Source of the DNA: Nitrospira sp.
GTDB lineage: Bacteria > Nitrospirota > Nitrospiria > Nitrospirales > Nitrospiraceae
Assembly: GCA_029879905.1 (NCBI GenBank)
Contig: JAOUPN010000002.1
Span: 1 to 50,031, forward strand
Reading direction: 5' to 3'
Length of the DNA stretch: 50,031 nt
Part shown: piece after piece, positions 35,100-43,567 of the stretch
Numbering within the stretch: the stretch's first letter is position 1
Layout: each line of letters begins with the position of its first letter
The notes under the pieces: generated by a model
What the model was told of the DNA's origin: nothing
Seen by the model: the letters and a program-made list of their open reading frames with translations, nothing else
The model's database searches: none
Translations under genes and position numbers: made by a program

Positions 35100-36027
35100 A
35101 GATGTTGAAATATTTCTCGATGCTGATATACCGCTCGCCTGTGTCGCAGAGAATCGTCACGACATTTTTATCCGGCCCCAACTCTTCGGCGACTTTCTGA
35201 GCGGCGAAGACATTGGCACCGGCTGAGATGCCGACCAAGAGACCTTCTTTCTTCGACAGCAGCTTTGCGGTGTGATACGCCTCGTCGTCGGTCACCGTGA
35301 TGACACGATCCAAGATCTTTTGGTTCAAGACCTTGGGAATAAACCCCGCGCCGATGCCCTGAATCTTGTGTGGGCCGGGATCTCCTCCGGAGAGGACCGG
35401 GGATGTGGCCGGTTCTACCGCGATCACTTGGACATTCGGGTTTTTTTCTTTGAACACTTCGCCGCATCCCGTTATGGTGCCGCCGGTTCCGACTGCGGCG
35501 ACCAGCGCATCAACTTTTCCATCCAGCGCGTCCCAAATTTCCACGGCGGTCGTCGTCCGGTGTATGGCCGGATTGGCCGGATTGGAAAATTGATCCGGCA
35601 TGAAATAGGACGGGTTCTGAGCCAAGATACTTTCCGCTTCTTTGATCGAGCCCTTCATGCCTTCCCAGGCGGGCGTCAAGACCAGTTGCGCGCCGTAGGA
35701 GGAAAGTAAACTCGCCCGTTCCATGCTCATGCTTTCCGGCATGACCAGGATCAAGTTATAGCCGCGCACGGCAGCGACCAACGCCAGACCAATACCCGTA
35801 TTGCCGCTGGTCGGCTCGACGATCGTGCCTCCCGGCTGGAGTTTCCCTTGCCGCTCCGCCTCGTTGATCATATTGAGGCAGATCCGGTCTTTCACACTGC
35901 CGCCGGGATTGAAAAACTCGACTTTCCCATAGATCGTCGCTGAGCCTGGTTTTGACAACCGGTTCAGTCGAACAAGAGGGGTATTCCCGATAAGCTCAGT
36001 GATCTCTTTGTGGGATGCCGAGGTCAT
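35098..36027 (-). CDS. cysK: Cysteine synthase (CysK/CysM family)
   Basis: This 309-residue PLP enzyme has the fold-type II motifs: PLP lysine in PGGSVKDR, TSGNTGIGLA and the phosphate-binding VGTGGTITG. It makes cysteine from O-acetylserine (or O-phosphoserine in CysM of Mycobacterium) and a sulfur donor. Overlap of four bases with the ThiS-like carrier gene (ATGA), and the downstream E1, argue for a carrier-thiocarboxylate donor rather than free sulfide, as in the CysO-CysM system. The CysE-binding site cannot be judged by eye. GGAGGGGG precedes the ATG. Confidence 0.92.
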   Translation of the reverse strand: MTSASHKEITELIGNTPLVRLNRLSKPGSATIYGKVEFFNPGGSVKDRICLNMINEAERQGKLQPGGTIVEPTSGNTGIGLALVAAVRGYNLILVMPESMSMERASLLSSYGAQLVLTPAWEGMKGSIKEAESILAQNPSYFMPDQFSNPANPAIHRTTTAVEIWDALDGKVDALVAAVGTGGTITGCGEVFKEKNPNVQVIAVEPATSPVLSGGDPGPHKIQGIGAGFIPKVLNQKILDRVITVTDDEAYHTAKLLSKKEGLLVGISAGANVFAAQKVAEELGPDKNVVTILCDTGERYISIEKYFNI

Positions 36028-36224
36028 CGACCCCCTCCCATATAAAAGAGGAGTTCGATCTGGTCTCCCTCTTTGAGGGTGGTGGTGCCCAGGTGGTCAC
36101 GATCCAGCACCGTATCATTGACTTCGACGGCAACCATCTGAGGCTCGATCTTCTTGCTATTGAGCAAATCGAGGACGGTTCCGTCCGGAATGTCCTCGGA
36201 TTTTCCATTGATCTTGACCTGCAT
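36024..36224 (-). CDS. ThiS-like sulfur carrier with GGGR C-terminus
   Basis: The protein has 66 residues from ATG 36224 (MQVKINGKSEDIPDGTVLDL). The beta-grasp fold ends IELLFYMGGGR. The Gly-Gly required for adenylation is followed by an extra Arg, so the tail must be trimmed before E1 activation. The JAMM protease encoded in the same cluster is the obvious candidate. GGGAG lies six bases before the ATG, deciding this start over one at 36236. It is the first gene of the cluster, behind a promoter at 36264-36292. Thiamine synthesis genes are absent nearby, so a cysteine-donor role fits better than ThiS proper. Confidence 0.88.
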   Translation of the reverse strand: MQVKINGKSEDIPDGTVLDLLNSKKIEPQMVAVEVNDTVLDRDHLGTTTLKEGDQIELLFYMGGGR

Positions 36225-36263
36225 GAATGCTCCCAAGTTGGCCTAGAAATTAGGAATTTTGAA

Positions 36264-36292
36264 AGTTAACAAAGGCGATTGATAGTTGTCAA
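36264..36292 (-). promoter_or_regulatory. Sigma70 promoter of the sulfur-carrier cluster
   Basis: On the minus strand TTGACA (36292-36287), a 17-base spacer and TTAACT (36269-36264) stand about 40 bases before the carrier start. The -35 is a perfect consensus. Confidence 0.6.
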
Positions 36293-36676
36293 GGAGACCC
36301 TGTTGGTGGTGTGGAGTCATGAGGCTAAGAATGGGGTTATCCTGTCCCACGCGCATGGCCAGATCATACCATGAAGAACCGTTCACAAGGGCGGTGATGG
36401 ACTGCAATGGCCCACATGATCCGGGATTCCGCAGTTGGACATGAATTAAAAGGGTCCGACCCCTTAATTCTACCTTCGGAATAATGGGTGCTCAGCCGAT
36501 CCTGGTAAGGATCGGTGCTAGTGATTAGGTTGTTGCAACTCGTTGAAACGGTAATGGGTATGGCGTATTGTTCATGAAGAGTGGAGGTGTGGGACACGGG
36601 CGGAGAAGATAGATCAGGTTTTTATGTGGAAGGGTTTAAGCGTCGTTGCGTGTCATGAAAATCGGAGGTGCACACA
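36293..36676. repeat. Gene-free junction with transposon-type palindrome and hairpin
   Basis: At 36443-36470 a 28-base near-palindrome GAATTAA...AATTC surrounds the core GGGTCCGACCCC, of the type associated with REP-associated tyrosine transposases (RAYT). At 36496-36515 CCGATCC and GGATCGG form a short hairpin. No gene is seen. This marks the left edge of the accessory island. Confidence 0.6.
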
Positions 36677-36883
36677 ATGAGCACGAAAGATCTGTTAGCC
36701 GAGGCCATGAAACTGAAACCAGAGGAACGGTTCACCTTAGTTGAGGGTCTGATAAAGAGCCTGGATGAGCCGGATAAGACGTTTGATGACATATGGGCGA
36801 CAGAAGCGGAAGCAAGACTCAAGGCCTATCGGGGTGGAAAGCTCGAAGGCGTCCCGATGGAGGAAATATTTAAGGAAGACTGA
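36677..36883 (+). CDS. Addiction-module antitoxin (unstable antitoxin family), orphan
   Basis: This 68-residue protein has the family start (MSTKDLLAEAMKLKPEERFT) and the SLDEPD block typical of RelB/ParE-linked unstable antitoxins. GGAGGTG lies six bases before ATG 36677. The expected RelE/ParE toxin is not downstream: only 92 bases separate it from hicB and they encode nothing recognisable. Either the toxin has been lost or it acts in trans. Confidence 0.8.
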   Translation: MSTKDLLAEAMKLKPEERFTLVEGLIKSLDEPDKTFDDIWATEAEARLKAYRGGKLEGVPMEEIFKED

Positions 36884-36975
36884 TGCATGTCATCTGACGA
36901 GTGATGTCAAATAGTAGATAAACACAGGATTTTTCGTTAGACTCATCCGGACCACTGAAATCAAGAGGAGCGGCC

Positions 36976-37182
36976 ATGAAGTTTACGATTACCATCACGC
37001 GCGACGAGGACGGAGCCTACATCGCTGAATGTCCGGCTATCCCGGGATGTGTCAGTCAAGGCAAGACGGAAGCAGAGGCACAAGCCAACGTGCAGGATGC
37101 CATCAAGCAGTGTCTTGAGGTGCGTGCCGAGATGGGGATGCCGCTGACCGTCCTCACTCGTCAAGTGGAAGTCATCGCGTAA
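36976..37182 (+). CDS. hicB: HicB antitoxin
   Basis: This 68-residue protein is a partial RNase H-like HicB domain (MKFTITITRDEDGAYIAECP, PGCVSQGKTEAEAQANVQDA). It lacks a C-terminal DNA-binding domain, so it is the short form that neutralises HicA but may not autorepress well. A good ribosome site (AGAGGAG) precedes it. hicA begins at its last base (TAATG). Confidence 0.9.
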   Translation: MKFTITITRDEDGAYIAECPAIPGCVSQGKTEAEAQANVQDAIKQCLEVRAEMGMPLTVLTRQVEVIA

Positions 37183-37409
37183 TGCCGCCGGTCCCCCTTC
37201 TTCCCCCTTCCGATGTCATCAAAATGTTTCAGCGCCTTGGCTGGCAGATAGTTCGTCAGAAAGGCAGTCATATCATCATGACCAAACCCGGCCACATTGC
37301 CACTCTCTCGATCCCAAATCACCCGGAAGTAGCGCGAGGCACACTGCGTAGTCTGATTGCAAAAGCAGGACTGACAGTTGAGCAGTTTCTCGAAGCCTCG
37401 AACAAGTAG
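37182..37409 (+). CDS. hicA: HicA toxin (mRNA interferase)
   Basis: This 75-residue double-stranded-RNA-binding-fold toxin has the catalytic histidine in KGSHIIM and the LIAKAGLTVEQFL terminus. HicA cleaves mRNA and tmRNA independently of ribosomes when HicB is lost. Gene order hicB-hicA is the reverse of the E. coli locus but common in other phyla. Confidence 0.9.
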   Translation: MPPVPLLPPSDVIKMFQRLGWQIVRQKGSHIIMTKPGHIATLSIPNHPEVARGTLRSLIAKAGLTVEQFLEASNK

Positions 37410-37571
37410 GCCAAGGGTTGAAACTTCTGGGCAGGTCGAGATGTGAGCTGAGTCGATCAAGCCTGTTGTGCCCATCCGCATGAGAACCCGTGACAGCTAG
37501 CCTCACATTCTATCTCATTGAAACGCCGCAGTCATGGCGTGATGCTCAGATCATTCGATGATGAATTTACT

Positions 37572-37706
37572 GAAGGGGACTGACCCCCTTCCTCGCGCCC
37601 GCCTCGGCGAGCCGCCGGGCCCTCGCCTTCGCACGCCTCGTAGAATCGTCGATACGGGCCGCGAGGCGAGCGAGAAGGGTCTGCGCGCGGGGTCTGTCCT
37701 CCTCCA
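37572..37706. repeat. Composite palindromic REP-like element
   Basis: The left end is GAAGGGG-ACTGA-CCCCCTTC (37572-37591). The right end carries GGGGTCTGTCC. Internal arms CCGCCTCG and CGAGGCGAG are inverted. About 135 bp of very GC-rich sequence has no supported gene. It looks like a RAYT-mobilised bipartite element. Confidence 0.55.
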
Positions 37707-37880
37707 AACCGAGGGAAGTCCTCAATGCCGTTCATTGATCTCTCTGCGACGTTGCGGTAGATTCTTCCCTAACCAATTGCTGAGGCTGCCTTGCTATGAG
37801 GCGCTGGTAGGCTGCAGCATACTTCTTAGCTAGGCCGCTGAGCTGGCACATGGGCTCGTCCTAGACTCGGTGATGTTAGG

Positions 37881-40469
37881 ATGACTGTTCTCCAAGAACT
37901 TCTTGAGTGGTCCGAAGACCGCCCAGCGTGGCAGCGCGATGCGTTGCGCCGCCTCGTCCTCCAGGGTGAACTTTCCGATGACGACATCTGCGCTCTAACC
38001 GACATCTGCAAGAGCGTCCACGGACTTGCTGAACAACAATACATTGCTCCGCTTACCAAGGAGCATGTGCCGGAGAAGGCAGCAGGCAGCGCGCCCGTAT
38101 CGCTTGTTTCCATCTTCCATCAGCGAGGTGTGAACGCGCTTGCGGAAGACCAGACTCTCAAGTTCGGTCCGAACCTCACCGTGGTCTACGGCGACAACGC
38201 CGCCGGAAAAACTGGGTATATCCGGATCCTTAAGAGTGCGTGCCGCGCCCGGGGGCATGAGCAGATCCTGGGGAATGTCATCTCCGGTGCAACGCCGCTC
38301 TCGCCAGTCGTGTCAATCAGGTACAAGGTCGGACCCGAATCCGAACCACGGGAATGGGCTGGGAGCGGCGAAGATGAGGCTATATCCCGCGTTAGCGTGT
38401 TTGATACGCAGTGCGCTGCCGTCTACCTTACCGAGAAGACAGATGTCGCATTCCGGCCCTTCGGACTGGACCTCTTCGACAAGCTTGTTAAAGCGTGCAG
38501 GGCAGTTCGTGCGAGGCTCGAAAGCGAACAACACACTATGGCCTCGAACGCCTTGGCCCCCCTGCTGGCGCAGATCCCCGAAGGAACGGCTGTAGCAAAG
38601 CTGCTGGCGAACATCAGCTCACTAACAAAGCCGGAATCAGTCCAGACGCTCGCGCGTCTGTCCTCTGATAAGGAAGCACGGCTTGCCCTGATCGAGAAGT
38701 CACTACTTGACTTGCAGGCCAATGACCCCGAGAAGCTGATTCGGCAGCTCACCCTTCGCGCTGGGCGCGTCCAGGCGTTGGCTCACCATCTCAAGGAGCT
38801 GGAAGGGGCGCTTTCGACGCAGAGCGTCGCCGCAATGTTTGACGCGCGATCCGAAGGCCGCTGCAAGAGCGAGGAAGCCAGAAGGCTCCGAGAATCCATG
38901 TTCCCGGCCGGTATGCTGGCTGGAACCGGTTCCGAATCGTGGATGGCGCTCTGGGAGGCAGCCCGCCGTTTCTCGCGGGAGCACGCTTACCCCGGCCAGG
39001 CGTTTCCGGTGGTGGAGGACGGCGCGCATTGCGTGCTGTGCCAGCAGGATCTCGATCACGCGGCCAGTCACAGGCTCCAGCAGTTTGAGGCTTTCGTGGC
39101 TTCGACGACGGAGCGCGAACTCCGCCAAGTGTGGGAGACCTTCACGCGGCTGCGGAAGTCCTTTACCGAACTCAAGACGACGACTGAAGCCATCGACGAG
39201 ACGCTCAAGGAAATCCGCATCGAGCATGAGGCTCTGGCGGACGCCGTAAATGCTTCGCTTGTCGCAAACGAGAGCCGCCGCAAGGCCGTGGTTCTCGCCC
39301 TGACCGAAGACAAAGACCTTCCTTCCGACTTTCCGGCCCTCGTTTCCGTTGCCCGCGAGGGAGAGGCGCTCGCAGAGCAGATCGAAGCACGCATCAAGAC
39401 GCTACGCACTAGCGCGACTGACGAAACACTCAAGCGCATGACCACCGAGGCCCAGGAGCTGCGCGCCCGAAAGCTCTTAGCTCAACATGAACAGCTCGTC
39501 CTGAACGAGATCGAGTGCAAAAAGAGGTTTGCCGCCTACGGGCTGTGCATCAATGATACGACTACCAACGCCATCACGCAGAAGAGCACAGCCATCACGA
39601 AGACCATTGTATCTAAGAAGCTCAAGCAACGATTTAAGGACGAGTTGGCCAATCTCGCCTTCCGCCACGTCGAGATCGAGCTCAGGGAGGCTGGCGGGAC
39701 AGAAGGCATTCTCTATCACAAACTCATTCTGACGCGCGCACCCGGTGTTGAACTGCCGAAGGTGGTGAGTGAAGGCGAGCAGCGCTGCCTGTCAATATCG
39801 GCATTCTTTGCGGAACTCAGCACCGCTGATGATCCCTCCGGCATCGTGTTTGATGATCCTGTGTCTTCGCTCGATTATAGATGGCGTGAGGGTGTGGCGC
39901 GGCGGCTGGTGCAGGAAGCCAAGAGCCGGCAGGTGATTGTTTTTACGCACGACGTTGTTTTTCTGCTACTGCTTAAACAGTTCGCCGAGGAACAGGGCGT
40001 AGCGCAACTTGACCAGCACGTTCGTCAGCTGTCGAAGGGTGCCGGCGTATGTGCGGAAGAGTTGCCGTGGGTCGCGATGCCCGTCAAAAAGAAAGTTAGA
40101 CACCTGAAGAACGAATGGCAAGCCACGGATAAACTCTTTCGAGACGGTCATCAAGCCGCCTACGAGAAGGAGGGTAAGTACCTCTACGGCTTGCTACGCG
40201 AAGCCTGGGAACGCGCCCTGGAGGAAGTCCTTCTGGGCGGCATTGTCGAACGGTTCCGACCTGGTGTTCAGACGCAGCACATTGGCATAATCGTGGACAT
40301 TACGGTGGAGGATTGCCGAACGGTCGAGACGGCGATGAAGAAATGCTCGAAATGGCTCCACGATCAGGCCGCAGCAGCGCGTGCTCCGGTGCCTGAGCCA
40401 CCGGAACTCAAGGCCGATATTGAGGCGCTGGAAAACTGGATCACCACGATCCGCAAGCGTCGTCAGTGA
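37881..40469 (+). CDS. Zinc-hook ABC ATPase, candidate RloC/PrrC-like anticodon nuclease
   Basis: This 862-residue protein has Walker A GDNAAGKT at 104-111 and long coiled coils around a CVLC zinc hook (384-387). It also has ABC signature SEGEQ (630-634), Walker B IVFDD with D-loop SSLD (655-664) and switch His690. The layout is that of Rad50/RloC rather than plain PrrC. The C-terminal 150 residues follow the ATPase head and contain R773-x3-E777 with H800 downstream, reminiscent of the Arg-Glu-His anticodon nuclease triad of PrrC/RloC. The nuclease assignment is by pattern only. No type I restriction genes are linked; a nuclease-STAND gene follows after 72 bases, probably as an operon. Likely cytoplasmic antiphage role. 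Confidence 0.8.
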   Translation: MTVLQELLEWSEDRPAWQRDALRRLVLQGELSDDDICALTDICKSVHGLAEQQYIAPLTKEHVPEKAAGSAPVSLVSIFHQRGVNALAEDQTLKFGPNLTVVYGDNAAGKTGYIRILKSACRARGHEQILGNVISGATPLSPVVSIRYKVGPESEPREWAGSGEDEAISRVSVFDTQCAAVYLTEKTDVAFRPFGLDLFDKLVKACRAVRARLESEQHTMASNALAPLLAQIPEGTAVAKLLANISSLTKPESVQTLARLSSDKEARLALIEKSLLDLQANDPEKLIRQLTLRAGRVQALAHHLKELEGALSTQSVAAMFDARSEGRCKSEEARRLRESMFPAGMLAGTGSESWMALWEAARRFSREHAYPGQAFPVVEDGAHCVLCQQDLDHAASHRLQQFEAFVASTTERELRQVWETFTRLRKSFTELKTTTEAIDETLKEIRIEHEALADAVNASLVANESRRKAVVLALTEDKDLPSDFPALVSVAREGEALAEQIEARIKTLRTSATDETLKRMTTEAQELRARKLLAQHEQLVLNEIECKKRFAAYGLCINDTTTNAITQKSTAITKTIVSKKLKQRFKDELANLAFRHVEIELREAGGTEGILYHKLILTRAPGVELPKVVSEGEQRCLSISAFFAELSTADDPSGIVFDDPVSSLDYRWREGVARRLVQEAKSRQVIVFTHDVVFLLLLKQFAEEQGVAQLDQHVRQLSKGAGVCAEELPWVAMPVKKKVRHLKNEWQATDKLFRDGHQAAYEKEGKYLYGLLREAWERALEEVLLGGIVERFRPGVQTQHIGIIVDITVEDCRTVETAMKKCSKWLHDQAAAARAPVPEPPELKADIEALENWITTIRKRRQ

Positions 40470-40541
40470 GGAAGGTAGGATGGACGGGAGAGGATTTAAG
40501 GGGCGGATACCTTTGTCTTTAATGAGAAACTTCGTGATGTT

Positions 40542-42872
40542 ATGGCGACCAAGGATTCAGAACCCCCCTCATTCTCATACATGCTTGTAAACGATTTGTA
40601 CGCACTGCATAGCCTTGGGTGGAATGATTTTCAGCGGCTTTGCCTCACGATCACAAGGGAAATTCTGGGTCAGACAGTGCAGTCGTTCCTGGATTCCCGC
40701 GATGCCGGTAAGGATGGTGCATTCGTTGGCACCTGGAACGCCGCCGGACAGGAGAGCCTTAGTGGTGCTTTTGTAATTCAGTGTAAGTTCACCGCTAGGA
40801 TGAACTACGCGTTGAGGGTGTCCGATCTGACAGATGAAGTCAAAAAAGTCAAAAAACTTGTTGAGCAGGGTCTTTGCGATTCCTATGTGCTTATGACGAA
40901 CGCGGGTCTGTCAGGTACGACAGCTGGAAAGGTCAATGCTCTGTTCAAGGGTGTAGGAGTAAAACACGTCGCAGTGTTCGGTTCAACATGGATAAGTCAG
41001 CAAATTCGTGAGAACAAGCGTCTGCGTATGCTTGTGCCGCGCGTGTATGGACTTGGAGACTTAACGCAGATTCTGGACGGGCGCGCATACCTTCAGGCCC
41101 GGACTATCCTTGAATCGATGCGAGAGGATCTAGCCAAGGTCGTCGTCACCGACGCCTACCGAAAAGCCGTAGATGCCATCAATACGCACAGTTTTGTGTT
41201 GCTCATTGGCGAGCCTGCTGCTGGTAAGACGACCATCGCATCTCTGCTCGCAATGGCGGCACTTGACCAGTGGGGTGCCTCGGTGCTCAAGCTGGATGAT
41301 CCCAGCAAGGTTACTAATCGGTGGAACCCGGAGGAACCGTCTCAGTTCTTCTGGTTGGACGATGCCTTTGGAGTGACCCAGTACGAGGATTTTCTGGTCC
41401 ACCACTGGAATCATATCCTGCCGCAAATCAGGCCTATGCTTCGCAAGGGGGCAAAGATCGTCATGACCTCGCGCGACTATATTTACAACCGTGCACGCAA
41501 AGATTTGAAAGGAAGTGCTTTCCCTCTCCTGAAGGAGAGTCAGGTTGTGATCGATGTTCAGGACCTGTCCCCTGCAGAGAAGCGTCAGATCCTCTACAAC
41601 CATCTCAAGCTTGGGAAACAGCCGCGTTTCTTCCGAACCGAGATCAAGCCTTACCTTGAGGATGTCGCCAACCATCCTCGCTTCATCCCGGAAACTGCGA
41701 GGCGTCTGGGCGATCCTCTTTTTACTATGGACTTGTTCATCGACAAGTATTACATCGACCAGTTTGTCGAAAAGCGTGAGCAACTTCTCCAGGATGTGCT
41801 CCAAGGCCTCGATACCGACAGCAAAGCAGCACTGGCGCTGATTTATATGCGCAACGGCCGTCTCGAAAGTCCGATCAAACTTCGACCATCAGAGCAACAG
41901 GCTCTAGATCGGCTGGGAAGTAATCTGGGGGGATGTGTCACCGCGCTCGAATCTCTGAAAGAGAGTCTTGTATTGCTCTCTCGTGCAAGCGATGAGCCTG
42001 TTTGGAAGTTTAAGCATCCGACCATTGGCGACGCGTACGCGGCCATTCTAGTTCAGAGCCCGGAGCATCTTGGCATCTTCATCGAGGGTAGCACCCCGGA
42101 ACGGCTAGTCGATCAAGTGACGTGCGGCGATGTTGGCATCGAGAAAGCAGTTGTGGTGCCAAAATCTTTATTTCCGCAGATGCTTTCAAAATTGAAGGAA
42201 ATGTCGCAAAGCAAATCCTATAAGTCCCCATGGTTATCAATGTTCGGTGCGAAGCGAGACCTACAAGGGTTTCTCGCCCGTCGTTGCTCGAAGGAGTTTC
42301 TATTGCTATATCTAGAGTACAATCCTGGCCTCCTAGACCAAGTCGCCGAACCAGGACTGTTCCTCGACACTGTTCCAGAGGTTCGCCTAGCAAAGCGACT
42401 TCATGAAGTGGGAATACTACCGGAAGAAAAGAGGAAGAAGTTCGTTGAAACGGTGAGTGGTTACGCTCTCGATGGGAAGGACGCGGCCGCTCTGGACGAC
42501 GACGGGATCCGAGGCCTTTTCACAGAAGATGAATTCGAGGAGTTGGTGCGTCGGGTGCAGACAGAGCTTCTGCCGCGGCTTAGCGATGTCCGGTGCGAGT
42601 GGGAGTCCGATCATTCTTCAGACGAGCCACCCGATGAACATATGCAACAACTTCTCGAGCTATTCGATTCTCTGAAGAAACTATTCAGTGATCACGAGAA
42701 TGCAATTAAACTCATCGACCTCGAAGTACGGCGTGCGCGAGAATGGATTGATGAAAACACGCCAGAGGAATCAGATAGAGCTCCTAGAAAGTTAGGGAAA
42801 GTCGAAGCACGGGAAAAACCTCAAAGTACACGCAGTATCTTTGACGACGTGGACGATGATGACGATGTTTAG
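40542..42872 (+). CDS. Mrr-like nuclease fused to STAND NTPase (Avs-like)
   Basis: The protein has 776 residues. The N-terminus (20-150) is a PD-(D/E)xK-type Mrr fold with D58 (AGKDGAF) and Q80-x-K82 (VIQCKF). The NTPase follows with Walker A GEPAAGKT (223-230), Walker B FFWLDD and a sensor-like TSRDYIYNRA, matching the nSTAND3 type found in antiphage Avs proteins. The C-terminal 300 residues are helical with an acidic tail (FDDVDDDDDV), probably the sensor. In Avs proteins, phage-protein binding triggers oligomerisation and nuclease activation. It lacks the long TPR tail of Avs1-4, so it is an unusual, short member. Confidence 0.82.
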   Translation: MATKDSEPPSFSYMLVNDLYALHSLGWNDFQRLCLTITREILGQTVQSFLDSRDAGKDGAFVGTWNAAGQESLSGAFVIQCKFTARMNYALRVSDLTDEVKKVKKLVEQGLCDSYVLMTNAGLSGTTAGKVNALFKGVGVKHVAVFGSTWISQQIRENKRLRMLVPRVYGLGDLTQILDGRAYLQARTILESMREDLAKVVVTDAYRKAVDAINTHSFVLLIGEPAAGKTTIASLLAMAALDQWGASVLKLDDPSKVTNRWNPEEPSQFFWLDDAFGVTQYEDFLVHHWNHILPQIRPMLRKGAKIVMTSRDYIYNRARKDLKGSAFPLLKESQVVIDVQDLSPAEKRQILYNHLKLGKQPRFFRTEIKPYLEDVANHPRFIPETARRLGDPLFTMDLFIDKYYIDQFVEKREQLLQDVLQGLDTDSKAALALIYMRNGRLESPIKLRPSEQQALDRLGSNLGGCVTALESLKESLVLLSRASDEPVWKFKHPTIGDAYAAILVQSPEHLGIFIEGSTPERLVDQVTCGDVGIEKAVVVPKSLFPQMLSKLKEMSQSKSYKSPWLSMFGAKRDLQGFLARRCSKEFLLLYLEYNPGLLDQVAEPGLFLDTVPEVRLAKRLHEVGILPEEKRKKFVETVSGYALDGKDAAALDDDGIRGLFTEDEFEELVRRVQTELLPRLSDVRCEWESDHSSDEPPDEHMQQLLELFDSLKKLFSDHENAIKLIDLEVRRAREWIDENTPEESDRAPRKLGKVEAREKPQSTRSIFDDVDDDDDV

Positions 42873-43101
42873 GCGGATCGCAACATAGATGCCTGCTTAA
42901 GCAGAAGAATGTTCCAGGGACCATTGTTCGCTCAAATACAAAGATGCCAAAAATAGGAGTCTGAACCCATATTTCCATCTCATACAGCGGATCGCTCAAT
43001 AGTGTCTCGAAATGGTACTGTCGCCCGACAACTGATGTGGGATGTTAGGGTCTTTATAGACGATCGGTAGGCACTGCATTTTTATATAAAAAGGAGGAAT
43101 G
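42873..43101. other. Intergenic region with direct repeat
   Basis: No gene is seen. GCGGATCGC occurs at the beginning and again about 110 bases on, both followed by CAA(C)ATAG-like sequence. The 3' end is AT-rich and ends in AAGGAGGA, the ribosome site of the avidin gene. Confidence 0.4.
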
Positions 43102-43497
43102 ATGTTAAGGCACTTTTCTAAAATCAATTCAACCACTGGTACTCCGGTCCCAACAATTGACTTCAGCGGCAAGTGGCGTAATGAGTTGCACTCTGAAATG
43201 ACTCTGCAAGTTGATGCGCAAGGCAATGTAACTGGAAAATACAAAACTGGTGTTGGAACTCCAGCCCCATCAGAAGAGTTTAATCTAGTCGGTTTTGCGA
43301 GTGGAGATCTTCTGTCATTCACAGTCAACTTTGGCACTTACGGTTCTCTTGCAAGTTGGGCAGGTCAACATACTGAAGAAAACGGAACAGGGGTGATTAA
43401 AACCATTTGGTTACTCGCTCGGAATGTTAAAGATCCAGATGAACCCAAAAACCTATGGGGAGCTGTTCTTACTGGATATGACAATTTCCAGCGCTAA
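43102..43497 (+). CDS. Avidin/streptavidin-family protein without signal peptide
   Basis: This 131-residue beta-barrel has nearly all streptavidin biotin contacts (numbering from ATG 43102): N27 and S31 (WRNELHS), Y47 and T49 (GKYKTGVG), W86 (SWAGQ), T101, W103 (KTIWLLA), W119 (NLWGAV) and D127 (GYDNF). W103, W119 and D127 correspond to W108, W120 and D128 of streptavidin; S45 is replaced by Thr and N49 by Thr. Known avidins are secreted; this one has no signal peptide (MLRHFSKINSTTG) and should be cytoplasmic. An AAGGAGG site fits ATG 43102. The sequence is AT-richer than its neighbours, suggesting transfer. Confidence 0.85.
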   Translation: MLRHFSKINSTTGTPVPTIDFSGKWRNELHSEMTLQVDAQGNVTGKYKTGVGTPAPSEEFNLVGFASGDLLSFTVNFGTYGSLASWAGQHTEENGTGVIKTIWLLARNVKDPDEPKNLWGAVLTGYDNFQR

Positions 43498-43567
43498 GTA
43501 CATAGGACTCCGTTCGAAGGTGGCGCGCCTTCGGCGCACCCCTGAACTTGAGCGTAGGTATCACTAA

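Noticed and set aside
37532-37735. 67-residue minus-strand ORF, Arg/Gly/Pro-rich
   Set aside because: Falls inside the GC-rich palindromic element and looks like translated repeat.
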